Below are positions 15,312 through 22,986 of a stretch of DNA of 23,827 bases, in pieces (the first letter of the stretch is position 1; each line of letters starts with the position of its first letter). Location of the stretch: positions 1 through 23,827 of the forward strand of contig CBFGXP010000036.1 of assembly GCA_965652775.1 (NCBI GenBank). The letters run 5' to 3'. Under the pieces are notes generated by a model, which saw only the letters and a list, made by a program, of their open reading frames with translations, was not told where the DNA came from and made no database searches. A program made the translations under genes and the position numbers. Source of the stretch: VBAS01 sp965652775 (GTDB taxonomy: Bacteria; Bacteroidota; Bacteroidia; Chitinophagales; Chitinophagaceae).

Positions 15312-16522
15312 AAGCCGTTTTACCTGTTTTTGGAATCGTTCTGATTATCTTATCATGTAATGATAAAAAAGGCGGGAAAATCGACAACCTGCCATCGGTT
15401 GAAGTACAGCAATTGGATTCTCCTGCCTCAGATTCATGTGCTGAGCCGTTTCTGGTTACTGATAGAAACGGAATGATTTATTTGTCCTGGATTGAGAAAA
15501 GGGGAAAACAAAGCACACTTTACTTTTCTACCCTGTCAGATGAAAAATGGTCAGGGCCACAAAAAATTGCCGCAGGCAATAATTGGTTTGTGAATTGGGC
15601 AGATTATCCTGTGATTTCAACTGATGGAGCTGGAAATTTATTAGCTCATTTCCTGGAGAAAAGTGACACTGCAAAATTTACTTACGATGTGAAAATTGTC
15701 TCTTCAACTGATTCCGGTAAGACTTGGAGTTCACCAAAAATCCTTCATGATGATATGGTAAAAGCTGAACATGGCTTTGTTTCTATTATTCCATATAAAG
15801 AGCAGTTCTTTGTAACATGGTTGGATGGAAGAAAAACTGCAAATGAGGCGTCACCTGGTGGTCATGACGGGCACCATGGGGAGATGACATTGCGTGCTGC
15901 ATTAATCGATAAAAATGGAAATAAAGTAATTGAATGGGAACTTGATGATCGAATTTGTGATTGTTGTCAGACGACTGCTTCGGTTACCGGTGATGGCCCC
16001 ATTGTGGTTTATCGTGATCGTTCTAATGATGAAGTAAGAGATATGTCAATTGTCCGTTATGTGGATGGCCAATGGACTTCGCCAAAAACAATTTATGCTG
16101 ACAATTGGCAAATCAAAGCGTGCCCTGTAAATGGACCAAGAGCGGATGCAATAAATAATGATCTTGTGATTGCTTGGTTTTCTATGGAAAATAAAAAGGG
16201 ACAAGTAAAAGTTGTTTTTTCAAAAGATGGCGGAATAACATTTGGTCAACCGATCCGGATTGATGAAGAAAAGCCGATCGGAAGGGTGGATGTAGTGATG
16301 CGGGATTCTATAACTGCCATTGTTAGTTGGATGGAAGGTTCTTCAATAAAAGCTGTGGAGGTTCATGCCGATGGAACAAAAGAACGGTCGATCTTGATCG
16401 CACCTTCTTCAGATAGAAGGTCAAGTGGCTTTCCTCAAATGACGCTTATGAATAATAAAATTATTTTTGCATGGACTGACGATAAGAGTAAGTCCATTAA
16501 AGTAGCGGGCATGGACTTATAG
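15308..16522 (+). CDS. Sialidase-fold (BNR repeat) lipoprotein with a Cys cluster
   Basis: This 404-residue lipoprotein (MKAVLPVFGIVLIILSC) is predicted to be a beta-propeller. Asp-box/BNR repeats are visible as STDSGKTWSSP (about 133-143) and FSKDGGITFGQP (about 302-313). It is not an obvious enzyme of sugar metabolism. Its conspicuous features are a His cluster (GGHDGHHGEM, about 181-190), DDRICDCCQTTASV with C217, C219 and C220, and a further Cys in KACPVNGP (C272). I recognise C-D-C-C-Q-T and C-P-V-N-G-P as conserved hallmarks of a widespread but unassigned sialidase-like family. The coupling to a TlpA thiol reductase and the copper neighbours suggest a redox-maintained copper site (inference). 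Its stop is separated by a single base from the stop of the convergent regulator gene. Confidence 0.8.
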   Translation: MKAVLPVFGIVLIILSCNDKKGGKIDNLPSVEVQQLDSPASDSCAEPFLVTDRNGMIYLSWIEKRGKQSTLYFSTLSDEKWSGPQKIAAGNNWFVNWADYPVISTDGAGNLLAHFLEKSDTAKFTYDVKIVSSTDSGKTWSSPKILHDDMVKAEHGFVSIIPYKEQFFVTWLDGRKTANEASPGGHDGHHGEMTLRAALIDKNGNKVIEWELDDRICDCCQTTASVTGDGPIVVYRDRSNDEVRDMSIVRYVDGQWTSPKTIYADNWQIKACPVNGPRADAINNDLVIAWFSMENKKGQVKVVFSKDGGITFGQPIRIDEEKPIGRVDVVMRDSITAIVSWMEGSSIKAVEVHADGTKERSILIAPSSDRRSSGFPQMTLMNNKIIFAWTDDKSKSIKVAGMDL

Positions 16523-16523
16523 A

Positions 16524-17189
16524 TCAGGCTGGTTGTACTAAAATATTTTTGGCAACCTTCTCACTGATTTGAACGATTTTCTTCTGCACTTCTACGGAAA
16601 AGGATCCATCGTATTCAAGTTTTTCTAACAGTTTGATTTTGATTCCTGGCAAGATATTTAGTTTCCCCAGAAATTGCAGAAAAGCATCACTGGTATCGAT
16701 CAGGTTTATAACTGTATAATTTTTTCCTGCCGGGCACTCAGAAAGAGGGATTGACAAATTCGTTTTTATTCTTCCGTTTTTATCGGGAATTGGATCGCCA
16801 TGCGGATCAAACGGGGGATTGCCAAGAAAACTTTCTAACCTATCAACCAGGTCAGTTGACTCAATATGCTCCAGTTGCTCCGCCAATTCATGCACTTCGT
16901 TCCATTTATAATTCATTTTTTCAACCAGGAAAACCTCCCATAACCTGTGCTTACGGATCGTAAGCAAAGCCTTTTTCTTTCCGCTTTCAGTTAACCGGAT
17001 GGTTTTATCTGGCAACAGGTGCACCATTTTTCGATTTGTCAGTTTGCGAACCATTTCCAATACTGTCGCGGGGTTCAGGTTGAGTGCTTTAGACAAAGCA
17101 GTATTGTTCACTTTCTTATCCTTTCGGTTTTCCAGTTTAAAAAGCGTCTTAAGATAGTTTTCTTCGGAATGGTGGGTGAAGTGGGCCAT
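16524..17189 (-). CDS. DtxR/MntR-family metal-dependent transcriptional regulator
   Basis: This 221-residue repressor has the full three-domain DtxR plan: a winged helix at 1-65 (SEENYLKTLFKL, NPATVLEMVRKLTNRKMVHL), a metal-binding and dimerisation domain at about 66-140 (HRLWEVFLVEKM, WNEVHELAEQLEHIES), and a C-terminal FeoA/SH3-like domain at about 150-221. In AEQLEHI the position of DtxR Cys102 is Glu, as in Mn-sensing MntR. The N-terminal ligand position (Met10 in DtxR, Asp8 in MntR) is Asn here (EENYL). The metal sensed is therefore likely Mn or Fe but not certain. It is divergent from the TonB receptor gene, with a palindrome between them, so autoregulation plus control of the receptor is likely. 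The start agrees with the family N-terminus. Confidence 0.9.
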   Translation of the reverse strand: MAHFTHHSEENYLKTLFKLENRKDKKVNNTALSKALNLNPATVLEMVRKLTNRKMVHLLPDKTIRLTESGKKKALLTIRKHRLWEVFLVEKMNYKWNEVHELAEQLEHIESTDLVDRLESFLGNPPFDPHGDPIPDKNGRIKTNLSIPLSECPAGKNYTVINLIDTSDAFLQFLGKLNILPGIKIKLLEKLEYDGSFSVEVQKKIVQISEKVAKNILVQPA

Positions 17190-17193
17190 CCGT

Positions 17194-17201
17194 CAAAAGT
17201 A
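17194..17201 (-). promoter_or_regulatory. -7 box of the regulator gene
   Basis: On the minus strand these bases read TACTTTTG, an exact TAnnTTTG match. The box ends only four bases before the regulator's ATG (17189), so a transcript from here would have almost no leader. The box is seen; promoter activity is inferred. Confidence 0.5.
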
Positions 17202-17224
17202 AAAAGGATTCCCATAAATAAGAA

Positions 17225-17240
17225 ATTTGGTATACCAAAT
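17225..17240. promoter_or_regulatory. Perfect 16-bp palindrome, probable operator for the DtxR-type regulator
   Basis: ATTTGGTATACCAAAT is its own reverse complement. It sits 23 bases from the regulator's -7 box and 20 bases from the receptor's -7 box, so it covers the -33 region of both promoters at once. DtxR-family operators are dyads of this kind. Binding here would shut both genes together. No second copy was noticed elsewhere in the window. Confidence 0.7.
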
Positions 17241-17260
17241 AAAATTGATTTGATAATCCC

Positions 17261-17268
17261 TATATTTG
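17261..17268 (+). promoter_or_regulatory. -7 box of the TonB receptor gene
   Basis: TATATTTG matches TAnnTTTG exactly and is followed by CAG, the usual Chitinophagaceae-style context as I know it. The start codon follows 10 bases later, which leaves only a very short leader. Confidence 0.6.
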
Positions 17269-17278
17269 CAGCCGGATC

Positions 17279-19576
17279 ATGAAACAAAAACTTTTTTTCA
17301 TAATGCTGCTGCTGGCAGGTGGATTTACAGGTATATCCCAATCTCTTACTCTGAGTGGCAGAGTGATGCATGATGCAATGCCTCTTGCCGGAGCTACTGT
17401 CGAAATAAAAAAATTTAAAAAGGTTGCTGTTTCTGACACTGCCGGGTATTTTTCGATTCCAGATCTTCAACCGGGTAGCTATTTAATTCATATTTCGGTG
17501 GTCGGATATGAGTCTTTTCACGAAAGCATACGGGTGTCAGAAAATACACATGATAAGGTATTTAATTTAATACCGATTACTTCTTCATTGGACGGTGTAG
17601 TGGTGACGGGCACAATGAGACCTGTGCAAAAAAAGGAAAGCCCGATACTTGTAGAAGTATATACCCCACAGTTTTTGAAAAAGAATCCTGTGCCAAGCAT
17701 TTTTGAAGCGCTGCAAAATGTAAACGGTGTTCGTCCGCAATTGAACTGCAACGTTTGTAACACAGGCGATATTCATATCAATGGTCTCGAAGGTCCCTAT
17801 ACAATGATCACTATTGATGGAATGCCGATCGTTAGCAGTCTTGCTTCAGTCTATGGATTATTTGGAATTCCTACGCAGTTAATTGATCGTATTGAGATCG
17901 TGAAAGGTCCTGCCTCAGGTTTATATGGATCGGAAGCTATCGGTGGTTTAATTAATATCATTACTAAATCTCCTGATAAAGCCCCTGCATTTACTTTTAA
18001 TGCAATGACAACAAGCTGGATGGAACATTCATTGGATGCCGGTGCAAAATTTAAAATAGGTAATAAGGCCAACAGTTTATTAGGCGTAAATTATTTTAAC
18101 TATCAAAACCCTGAAGACAGAAACGATGACAACTTCACCGATGTAACACTTCAACACCGCGTATCTGTTTTTAATAAACTTCATTTTCAAAGAAAAGCTA
18201 ACAGGATGGCCTCGCTGGCAGGCAGATATTTTTATGAAGATCGTTGGGGAGGGGAGATGCAATGGAACAGAAATTTTCGTGGCACTGACAGCATTTATGG
18301 CGAAAGTATCCGTACAGGTCGTTGGGAATTAATTGGAAATTATCAATTGCCCGTTCATGAAAAAATGATGTTTTCTTTTTCTGCTACAGGTCATCACCAG
18401 GATTCGTACTATGGAAAAATGGCTTATATGGCTGATCAAAAAATCTATTTTGGCCAGCTGACGTGGGATAAGAATATTTCAACAGATCATGCCGTCTTGC
18501 TGGGACTTGCAGGAAGGTATAATTATTATGATGACAATTCAACCGCCACAAAAGATACAATTACAGGTAATAATCAGCCGGAGCAGTTCTTCTTACCGGG
18601 AATTTTTTTACAGGATGAATGGAAGCTGAATAGCAAGCATCATTTATTATTGGGTTTGAGATACGATTATCATTCGGTTCATAAAAATATTGTTACTCCG
18701 AGACTTGCGTGGAAATGGTCACTGAACAGAAACCAAACAATTCGTGTAAATGCGGGTACTGGTTTTAGGGTAGTAAGTTTATTTACGGAAGAACATGCAG
18801 CATTAACGGGAGCAAGAGTAGTTGAAATAAAAGAAAAATTAAAACCGGAAAAAAGTTATAATGTAAATCTGAATTATTCTACCAGATTATCCGGAAACAA
18901 GAATGCATTTAATCTCGATGCGTCTTTTTGGTATACCTATTTTCATAACCAGATCATACCTGACTATCTTACTGATCCTAATAAGATCATTTATGCGAAC
19001 CTGGATGGTTATTCCGTTTCCCGTGGCATTACATTAAACCTCGAAGGAAACGTGAATAAGAGAGTAAAAATTCTTACAGGTATCACCATACAGGATGTTG
19101 CTAAATTTCAGAATAATGGGGCCGGGAAAAAAACAAAACATGACATCTTACTTACTGAAAAATGGAGCGGTACCTGGGCGATCACTTATACGTTTCCGGG
19201 AAAAGGAATAACGGTTGATTACACCGGAAATATTTATGGCCCTATGCAATTACCGCTGGTTTCATCACTGGATCCGCGCCGAAGCACATCGCCTGTATGG
19301 AGCATCCAAAATATACAGATGACAAAAAAAATTTCTTCTTCTCTTGAAGTATACACAGGCATAAAAAATCTATTGAACTGGACGCCGGCAAAAAATAATC
19401 CTTTTATCATTGCCCGGTCACATGATCCATTTGATAAGAAGGTTCAATATGATGCAGCTGGAAATATCATTTCCACTCCGGAAAACCCTTATGCGCTTAG
19501 TTTCGATCCCGGCTATGTATATGCTCCTAACCAGGGAATAAGAATGTTTTTGGGATTGCGTATGACTGTTAAATAG
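17279..19576 (+). CDS. TonB-dependent outer-membrane receptor with carboxypeptidase-regulatory-like N-terminus
   Basis: This 765-residue receptor should import a metal or metal complex across the outer membrane using TonB energy. It has a Sec signal (MKQKLFFIMLLLAGGFTGIS) and a carboxypeptidase-regulatory-like domain at about 23-105 (LSGRVMHDAMPLAGATVEIK). The plug follows at about 115-225 (INGLEGPYTMITIDGMPIVS, RIEIVKGPASGLYGSEAIGG), then a 22-strand-type barrel ending in FLGLRMTVK. The plug contains a Cys pair, LNCNVCNTGDIHI (C157, C160), which I recall in a subgroup of Bacteroidota receptors. The palindrome and divergent DtxR-type gene point to control by Mn or Fe, so the cargo may be one of these rather than copper. 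The start is set by the signal peptide and the promoter. Confidence 0.9.
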   Translation: MKQKLFFIMLLLAGGFTGISQSLTLSGRVMHDAMPLAGATVEIKKFKKVAVSDTAGYFSIPDLQPGSYLIHISVVGYESFHESIRVSENTHDKVFNLIPITSSLDGVVVTGTMRPVQKKESPILVEVYTPQFLKKNPVPSIFEALQNVNGVRPQLNCNVCNTGDIHINGLEGPYTMITIDGMPIVSSLASVYGLFGIPTQLIDRIEIVKGPASGLYGSEAIGGLINIITKSPDKAPAFTFNAMTTSWMEHSLDAGAKFKIGNKANSLLGVNYFNYQNPEDRNDDNFTDVTLQHRVSVFNKLHFQRKANRMASLAGRYFYEDRWGGEMQWNRNFRGTDSIYGESIRTGRWELIGNYQLPVHEKMMFSFSATGHHQDSYYGKMAYMADQKIYFGQLTWDKNISTDHAVLLGLAGRYNYYDDNSTATKDTITGNNQPEQFFLPGIFLQDEWKLNSKHHLLLGLRYDYHSVHKNIVTPRLAWKWSLNRNQTIRVNAGTGFRVVSLFTEEHAALTGARVVEIKEKLKPEKSYNVNLNYSTRLSGNKNAFNLDASFWYTYFHNQIIPDYLTDPNKIIYANLDGYSVSRGITLNLEGNVNKRVKILTGITIQDVAKFQNNGAGKKTKHDILLTEKWSGTWAITYTFPGKGITVDYTGNIYGPMQLPLVSSLDPRRSTSPVWSIQNIQMTKKISSSLEVYTGIKNLLNWTPAKNNPFIIARSHDPFDKKVQYDAAGNIISTPENPYALSFDPGYVYAPNQGIRMFLGLRMTVK

Positions 19577-19579
19577 ACC

Positions 19580-19610
19580 ATCAGCAATTAAATTAACTGA
19601 TATTATTTTT
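19580..19610 (+). terminator. Weak terminator-like hairpin after the receptor gene
   Basis: ATCAG (19580-19584) can pair with CTGAT (19597-19601) across a 12-base A/T loop, followed by TATTATTTTTT. The stem is only 5 bp, so this is tentative. It lies at the meeting point of two convergent genes. Confidence 0.3.
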
Positions 19611-20364
19611 TACCGATCCTTCTCCCAAGAAGCAGTTTGAATACTTGCTGATTTGAGTTTTCGGTAAGTCCAAAAAGAAAACCGCCCTGTATCTCCCACA
19701 TCGGATGAATATAAAGATCAACGATCGGTCCAAGCAAATGTTCCTGCATCTGCAAAGGGAGAATATCGCTGAACTCTCCAAGACTGCCGTAGTATTCGAT
19801 GCCAATACCCACTTTTTGTTGCATTGTATAAACAGCCTTGAATTGTGGTGAAAAACCAACTCCCTTATCGCTACCACTAACAACAAAATCAATATTGGGA
19901 TTAAAAGCAAGATAAAAGTCGCCAAAGGTTTTGTCAATGATCGGACGAATTTCTCCCTGCCAGAAAAAATCTGTTGTATCATTTGGCCGAAAGAAACCGA
20001 ACTCCGCCGACAAGCTTGCCCCAACTGACCATTTCCAATTTTCAGGTACAGTTACTCTTGGTCTTATTTGGTTTCCAAGATAAGTGTAACCACCGTTTGG
20101 CTCAATACCCGCAAACGTATAAAAACCTATTTCAAAATTTTTTCCAAAACCGTGAGTTATTTCAAGAGTGGTGTTATACCACTTTGCATCTTTAGAGTTA
20201 GTAAGGTATTTACTTCCTTTGAAAGTGTAGTTATTATGCAATTCAAAAATTGTCCATTTATGTTGGATGGTAGGAGAGGCATAAACCTGTATTTCATTAT
20301 CCGCTTGTGCAATTACAGAATTTTTTACAAGCAGCAGGCTGACGAATAAAAAAAGAAATCTCAT
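19603..20364 (-). CDS. Outer-membrane beta-barrel protein of unknown function
   Basis: This 253-residue protein has a Sec signal (MRFLFLFVSLLLVKNSVIAQ) and alternating amphipathic strands with aromatic ends (WYNTTLEITHGFGKNFEIGF, WSVGASLSAEFGFF, FYLAFNPNIDFVVSG). It ends in a strand pattern (QVFKLLLGRRIGKK) typical of small barrels. It resembles the transporter-like outer-membrane proteins seen beside permeases in Bacteroidota, but I cannot name a family. It is last in a minus-strand run, 25 bases after the cupin gene, and convergent with the receptor gene. No ligand or enzyme motif is visible. Confidence 0.7.
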   Translation of the reverse strand: MRFLFLFVSLLLVKNSVIAQADNEIQVYASPTIQHKWTIFELHNNYTFKGSKYLTNSKDAKWYNTTLEITHGFGKNFEIGFYTFAGIEPNGGYTYLGNQIRPRVTVPENWKWSVGASLSAEFGFFRPNDTTDFFWQGEIRPIIDKTFGDFYLAFNPNIDFVVSGSDKGVGFSPQFKAVYTMQQKVGIGIEYYGSLGEFSDILPLQMQEHLLGPIVDLYIHPMWEIQGGFLFGLTENSNQQVFKLLLGRRIGKK

Positions 20365-20389
20365 GTGTGAATAAAAATAAGAAATAATA

Positions 20390-20728
20390 TTACTCCCAGG
20401 CAGGAGTTTCAGTTATTTTATAATCTTCTCTTACAGGGCTAAAAACATCGATCACTTTGCAATCTGTTATTGCAATAGCAGAATGTGGCATATTAGAAGG
20501 AATGATATGATACATGCCATCCGTTAGTGAACAGGCAGCACCACCAATTACCATATCCAATTGTCCTTCGACTATATAAGTTATCTGTTCGTTTGTATGA
20601 TGGTGTAACGGAACTATACTTCCTTTCTTCAACTCGACGTAACCAAATGTAGATTTGTCACCATGGGCATAATAGCCGGTAATGCCCGGAGCGAGTTGTT
20701 TTGGATTGATATTTTTGATTAACTCCAT
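20390..20728 (-). CDS. Small cupin-domain protein
   Basis: This 112-residue single-domain cupin has no signal peptide, so it is probably cytoplasmic. Cupin motif 1 is clear, with the metal ligands in PLHHHTNEQITYIVEGQLDM (about residues 40-59). Motif 2 follows (HIIPSNMPHSAIA, about 73-85), supplying the final His. The three-His/one-Glu site normally holds Fe, Mn or another divalent metal. Substrates of such mini-cupins vary, and nothing here fixes one. It lies 32 bases after the TSUP permease gene and 25 bases before the beta-barrel gene, all on the minus strand, suggesting co-transcription. Confidence 0.85.
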   Translation of the reverse strand: MELIKNINPKQLAPGITGYYAHGDKSTFGYVELKKGSIVPLHHHTNEQITYIVEGQLDMVIGGAACSLTDGMYHIIPSNMPHSAIAITDCKVIDVFSPVREDYKITETPAWE

Positions 20729-20760
20729 TGATTTTTCTTTAAAACTACTAATTAAAAACT

Positions 20761-21534
20761 TTATATCACGCCGCTACCCAAAGCCAGCGAAAGCACAATC
20801 AGCATAACGGCCACCATCCTTTGTATAAACTTCAATGTTATTTTTTTCAACAGTTTGTTTCCGATAAATGCGCCGGTGATCGCAGCAAGTGTAGCACAAA
20901 TGACTACTGTTATATTTTCCTGTAACCCGGATTGACTAAATCTGCTTGCATAAACAGAAAGCCTTGTAAAATCAACAAACGCAGACACCACCACTGAAGT
21001 TCCAATAAACGCTTCTTTGGATAAACCTGCTTTTATGAGAAATGCGGTTCTCAACGCTCCCTGGTTACCCGACAAGCCACCAAAAAAACCGCTCAATACA
21101 CCACCGATTGGAAGTTTATCTTTCCCAAACTGCAGTTTGCTGAAATAGGGAATTAAATCAATTATAGCAAAAATGATCAGTAAAACAGAGATGATAAATT
21201 TTACCGGGGATACCTCAAATTTCCTATCACCAATTTGATAAGAGAATAATGGCTTTAAGTCAGTGAGCTGGAGGAGTAACCATGCACCAGCAAGAGCGGC
21301 AATTACAGCAGGTATTCCGAATCGGAGGAGCACTTCCCGGTTTGCGTTTCTGCCAACAAGAAACAATTTGAAAATATTATTGAAGAAATGTACAACGCCT
21401 GTCAACGCTATCGCCAGGTCAACGGGAAAGAAGATCATAAATACAGGAGTCAGAATTGTGCCTAAACCAAAACCTGAAAAAAAAGTTAGAATAGCTACCA
21501 GGAATGCAACTGCTGAGATAATGACTATTTCCAT
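20761..21534 (-). CDS. TauE/SafE (TSUP) family membrane permease
   Basis: This 257-residue integral membrane protein has about eight hydrophobic segments, starting MEIVIISAVAFLVAILTFFS. It shows the family's internal repeat of Gly-rich turns: FGLGTILTPVFMIFFPVD in the first half, GGVLSGFFGGLSGNQGALRT in the second. The TSUP family exports or imports small anions such as sulfite, sulfoacetate or taurine-related sulfonates. The substrate cannot be read from sequence. It begins 3 bases after the stop of the ATP-grasp-like gene and precedes the cupin gene, so the three are probably one operon. Confidence 0.88.
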   Translation of the reverse strand: MEIVIISAVAFLVAILTFFSGFGLGTILTPVFMIFFPVDLAIALTGVVHFFNNIFKLFLVGRNANREVLLRFGIPAVIAALAGAWLLLQLTDLKPLFSYQIGDRKFEVSPVKFIISVLLIIFAIIDLIPYFSKLQFGKDKLPIGGVLSGFFGGLSGNQGALRTAFLIKAGLSKEAFIGTSVVVSAFVDFTRLSVYASRFSQSGLQENITVVICATLAAITGAFIGNKLLKKITLKFIQRMVAVMLIVLSLALGSGVI

Positions 21535-21537
21535 TGT

Positions 21538-22734
21538 CTATTTTTCAAACAAACAAAAACTTCCGCCTACCCATTCCTTATCCTTATTATATCTCACACC
21601 GATCATTTTTCCTTTACTAAGTCTTGCAAGATTATTTGTGGGGACAGGTCTTGTTTCTCCATCTTTCCAGAAATAAAAAATTCTTATTTCGGCTTTGGCA
21701 GGAATATCAGGTGTTTCAATTACATCAGCATATTTTACTTTGCGCTGCAGTATCCAATTCTCAGGATCTTTTACCTTTTCTATGTCACCAGGTGTTACGT
21801 CGATCACTACTCCTTGCCCTGCAAAGGAGAACAATGGTTTTAAAACATAGTTCTCCAGGTCAGATGGCATTTGTTTTACCTCATTTAAGAAATAAGTTTT
21901 CGGTACATAAGGATGATGGATAAATGGAAGGGTGTATTTGCTGATACGATAAAACCAATTTGGATGCGGCACCCACTCAACATCCAGATCTTCAAATAAA
22001 ATATTCCCCTGCGCCTGGACTTCGGCTGATTGTTGCTGGAGATCATCAAAAATAACCCGGTTGTAAATTCGTTTTACTTCAGTTCTCTTTCCCTCATTTA
22101 TGTAGAATAACCGTCTTCCTTCAAGGATCAGTTCGGTTAAGCAAACTGGTTTTATCCCCAGGTAATCCTGTGTGCAGTAAAAATCAATTCTTGTTTTTTG
22201 CTTATGTGGGAACACTTCAAGAAGAATTACATTCTCAGGTTTTTCATTTCCAATAATAATTTCCTTTAGCAACTTTAAATATGTTGATTTTTCATATTTA
22301 CCCACGTAAGAGCTGTAATTAGCAGGTACATCAAAATGCTTGTGGAAAACATCATCCAGCAAAACTTCATAAGCAAACAAGGTTGGAAAGCCCTGCATTT
22401 CGATCAGTTGTGGTTCACATTCACCGGCTTCATTGGTACAAATACCAAAATCAAAAGCGATGAAATGTGAATGATGATTTTCTCCCTGCACCTGCAAATG
22501 TTTAGGGATCGCATTCTTTGTAAGTTCTTTAAACTTGGGATCAAGAAGAATATCAACGATACTTTCACAGGCTTCCAGCATTTTTTTTGTAAAATCCTTT
22601 GGAACAAAAACCGGTGTTTCTGCTACCCTGAATTCTATAGCTCCTTCATGAACAGCATGCAATTCCTTAAGAAATGCCTCATATTTTTCTTTAGTAAAAT
22701 TTTTATTGAAATCCTTTCTTATAGATGGAACCAT
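21538..22734 (-). CDS. ATP-grasp-like protein of unknown function
   Basis: This 398-residue cytoplasmic protein has no signal peptide. The C-terminal half carries ATP-grasp-like landmarks: a Lys-bearing strand and Gly loop (NYVLKPLFSFAGQGVVIDV, about 292-310), a nucleotide-contact strand (WILQRKVKYADV), and the acidic metal-binding strand (KAEIRIFYFWKDGE). The N-terminal half (HFIAFDFGICTNEAGECEPQ, LIEMQGFPTLFAYEV) is less familiar. ATP-grasp enzymes join a carboxylate to an amine through an acyl phosphate. A nearby upstream glutamine amidotransferase gene on the same strand suggests a shared pathway. I recognise the fold pattern but not a named family. The start at 22734 is the first Met and fits the run of the protein. 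Confidence 0.6.
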   Translation of the reverse strand: MVPSIRKDFNKNFTKEKYEAFLKELHAVHEGAIEFRVAETPVFVPKDFTKKMLEACESIVDILLDPKFKELTKNAIPKHLQVQGENHHSHFIAFDFGICTNEAGECEPQLIEMQGFPTLFAYEVLLDDVFHKHFDVPANYSSYVGKYEKSTYLKLLKEIIIGNEKPENVILLEVFPHKQKTRIDFYCTQDYLGIKPVCLTELILEGRRLFYINEGKRTEVKRIYNRVIFDDLQQQSAEVQAQGNILFEDLDVEWVPHPNWFYRISKYTLPFIHHPYVPKTYFLNEVKQMPSDLENYVLKPLFSFAGQGVVIDVTPGDIEKVKDPENWILQRKVKYADVIETPDIPAKAEIRIFYFWKDGETRPVPTNNLARLSKGKMIGVRYNKDKEWVGGSFCLFEK

Positions 22735-22777
22735 GCCTCAAATTTTATATTGGGAAGATACTGACAAACCTGCACAC

Positions 22778-22833
22778 GTCAATGGTCAATGGTGAATGGT
22801 CAAATTTTTTTGATTTGGATATTCACCATTCAC
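22778..22833. repeat. Tandem 7-base repeat forming an inverted repeat
   Basis: GTCAATG, GTCAATG, GTGAATG and GTCAA run head to tail at 22778-22803. GTGAATGGT (22792-22800) is the reverse complement of ACCATTCAC (22825-22833), and CAAAT (22801-22805) pairs with ATTTG (22813-22817). The whole could fold as a long hairpin. Repeats of this wording are common between Bacteroidota genes, as I recall. Confidence 0.7.
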
Positions 22834-22848
22834 GAAAAGCTGAATAGA

Positions 22849-22864
22849 CCCGATAGTTATCGGG
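22849..22864. repeat. Intergenic palindrome
   Basis: CCCGATAGTTATCGGG has 7-base arms (CCCGATA and TATCGGG) around a GT centre. Closely similar palindromes are scattered between genes in Bacteroidota genomes. It could act as a transcript-end hairpin or be part of a mobile repeat family. Confidence 0.7.
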
Positions 22865-22948
22865 TTACTGAACGTACAAGTGAGTGACACAAGGGACGAT
22901 CAATAGAATTACTAATGGCGGTAAAATTATTATTTCGGCATTGGTGAG

Positions 22949-22978
22949 ATTGCTTTTCCGCCTGAGGCGGATCGCAAT
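22949..22978. repeat. Long imperfect hairpin downstream of the amidotransferase gene
   Basis: ATTGC (22949-22953) pairs with GCAAT (22974-22978), and TCCGCC (22957-22962) pairs with GGCGGA (22966-22971) around a TGA loop, with a short TTT/TC bulge. It starts just beyond the amidotransferase stop, so it may serve as that gene's terminator. It also resembles a dispersed Bacteroidota repeat (GAGATTGC ... GCAATGA). Confidence 0.6.
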
Positions 22979-22986
22979 GATGAACG

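Noticed and set aside
19593..20024. 143-residue frame overlapping the outer-membrane barrel gene
   Set aside because: It is on the same strand in another phase and lacks a signal or domain; the 253-residue frame has a signal peptide and barrel pattern.
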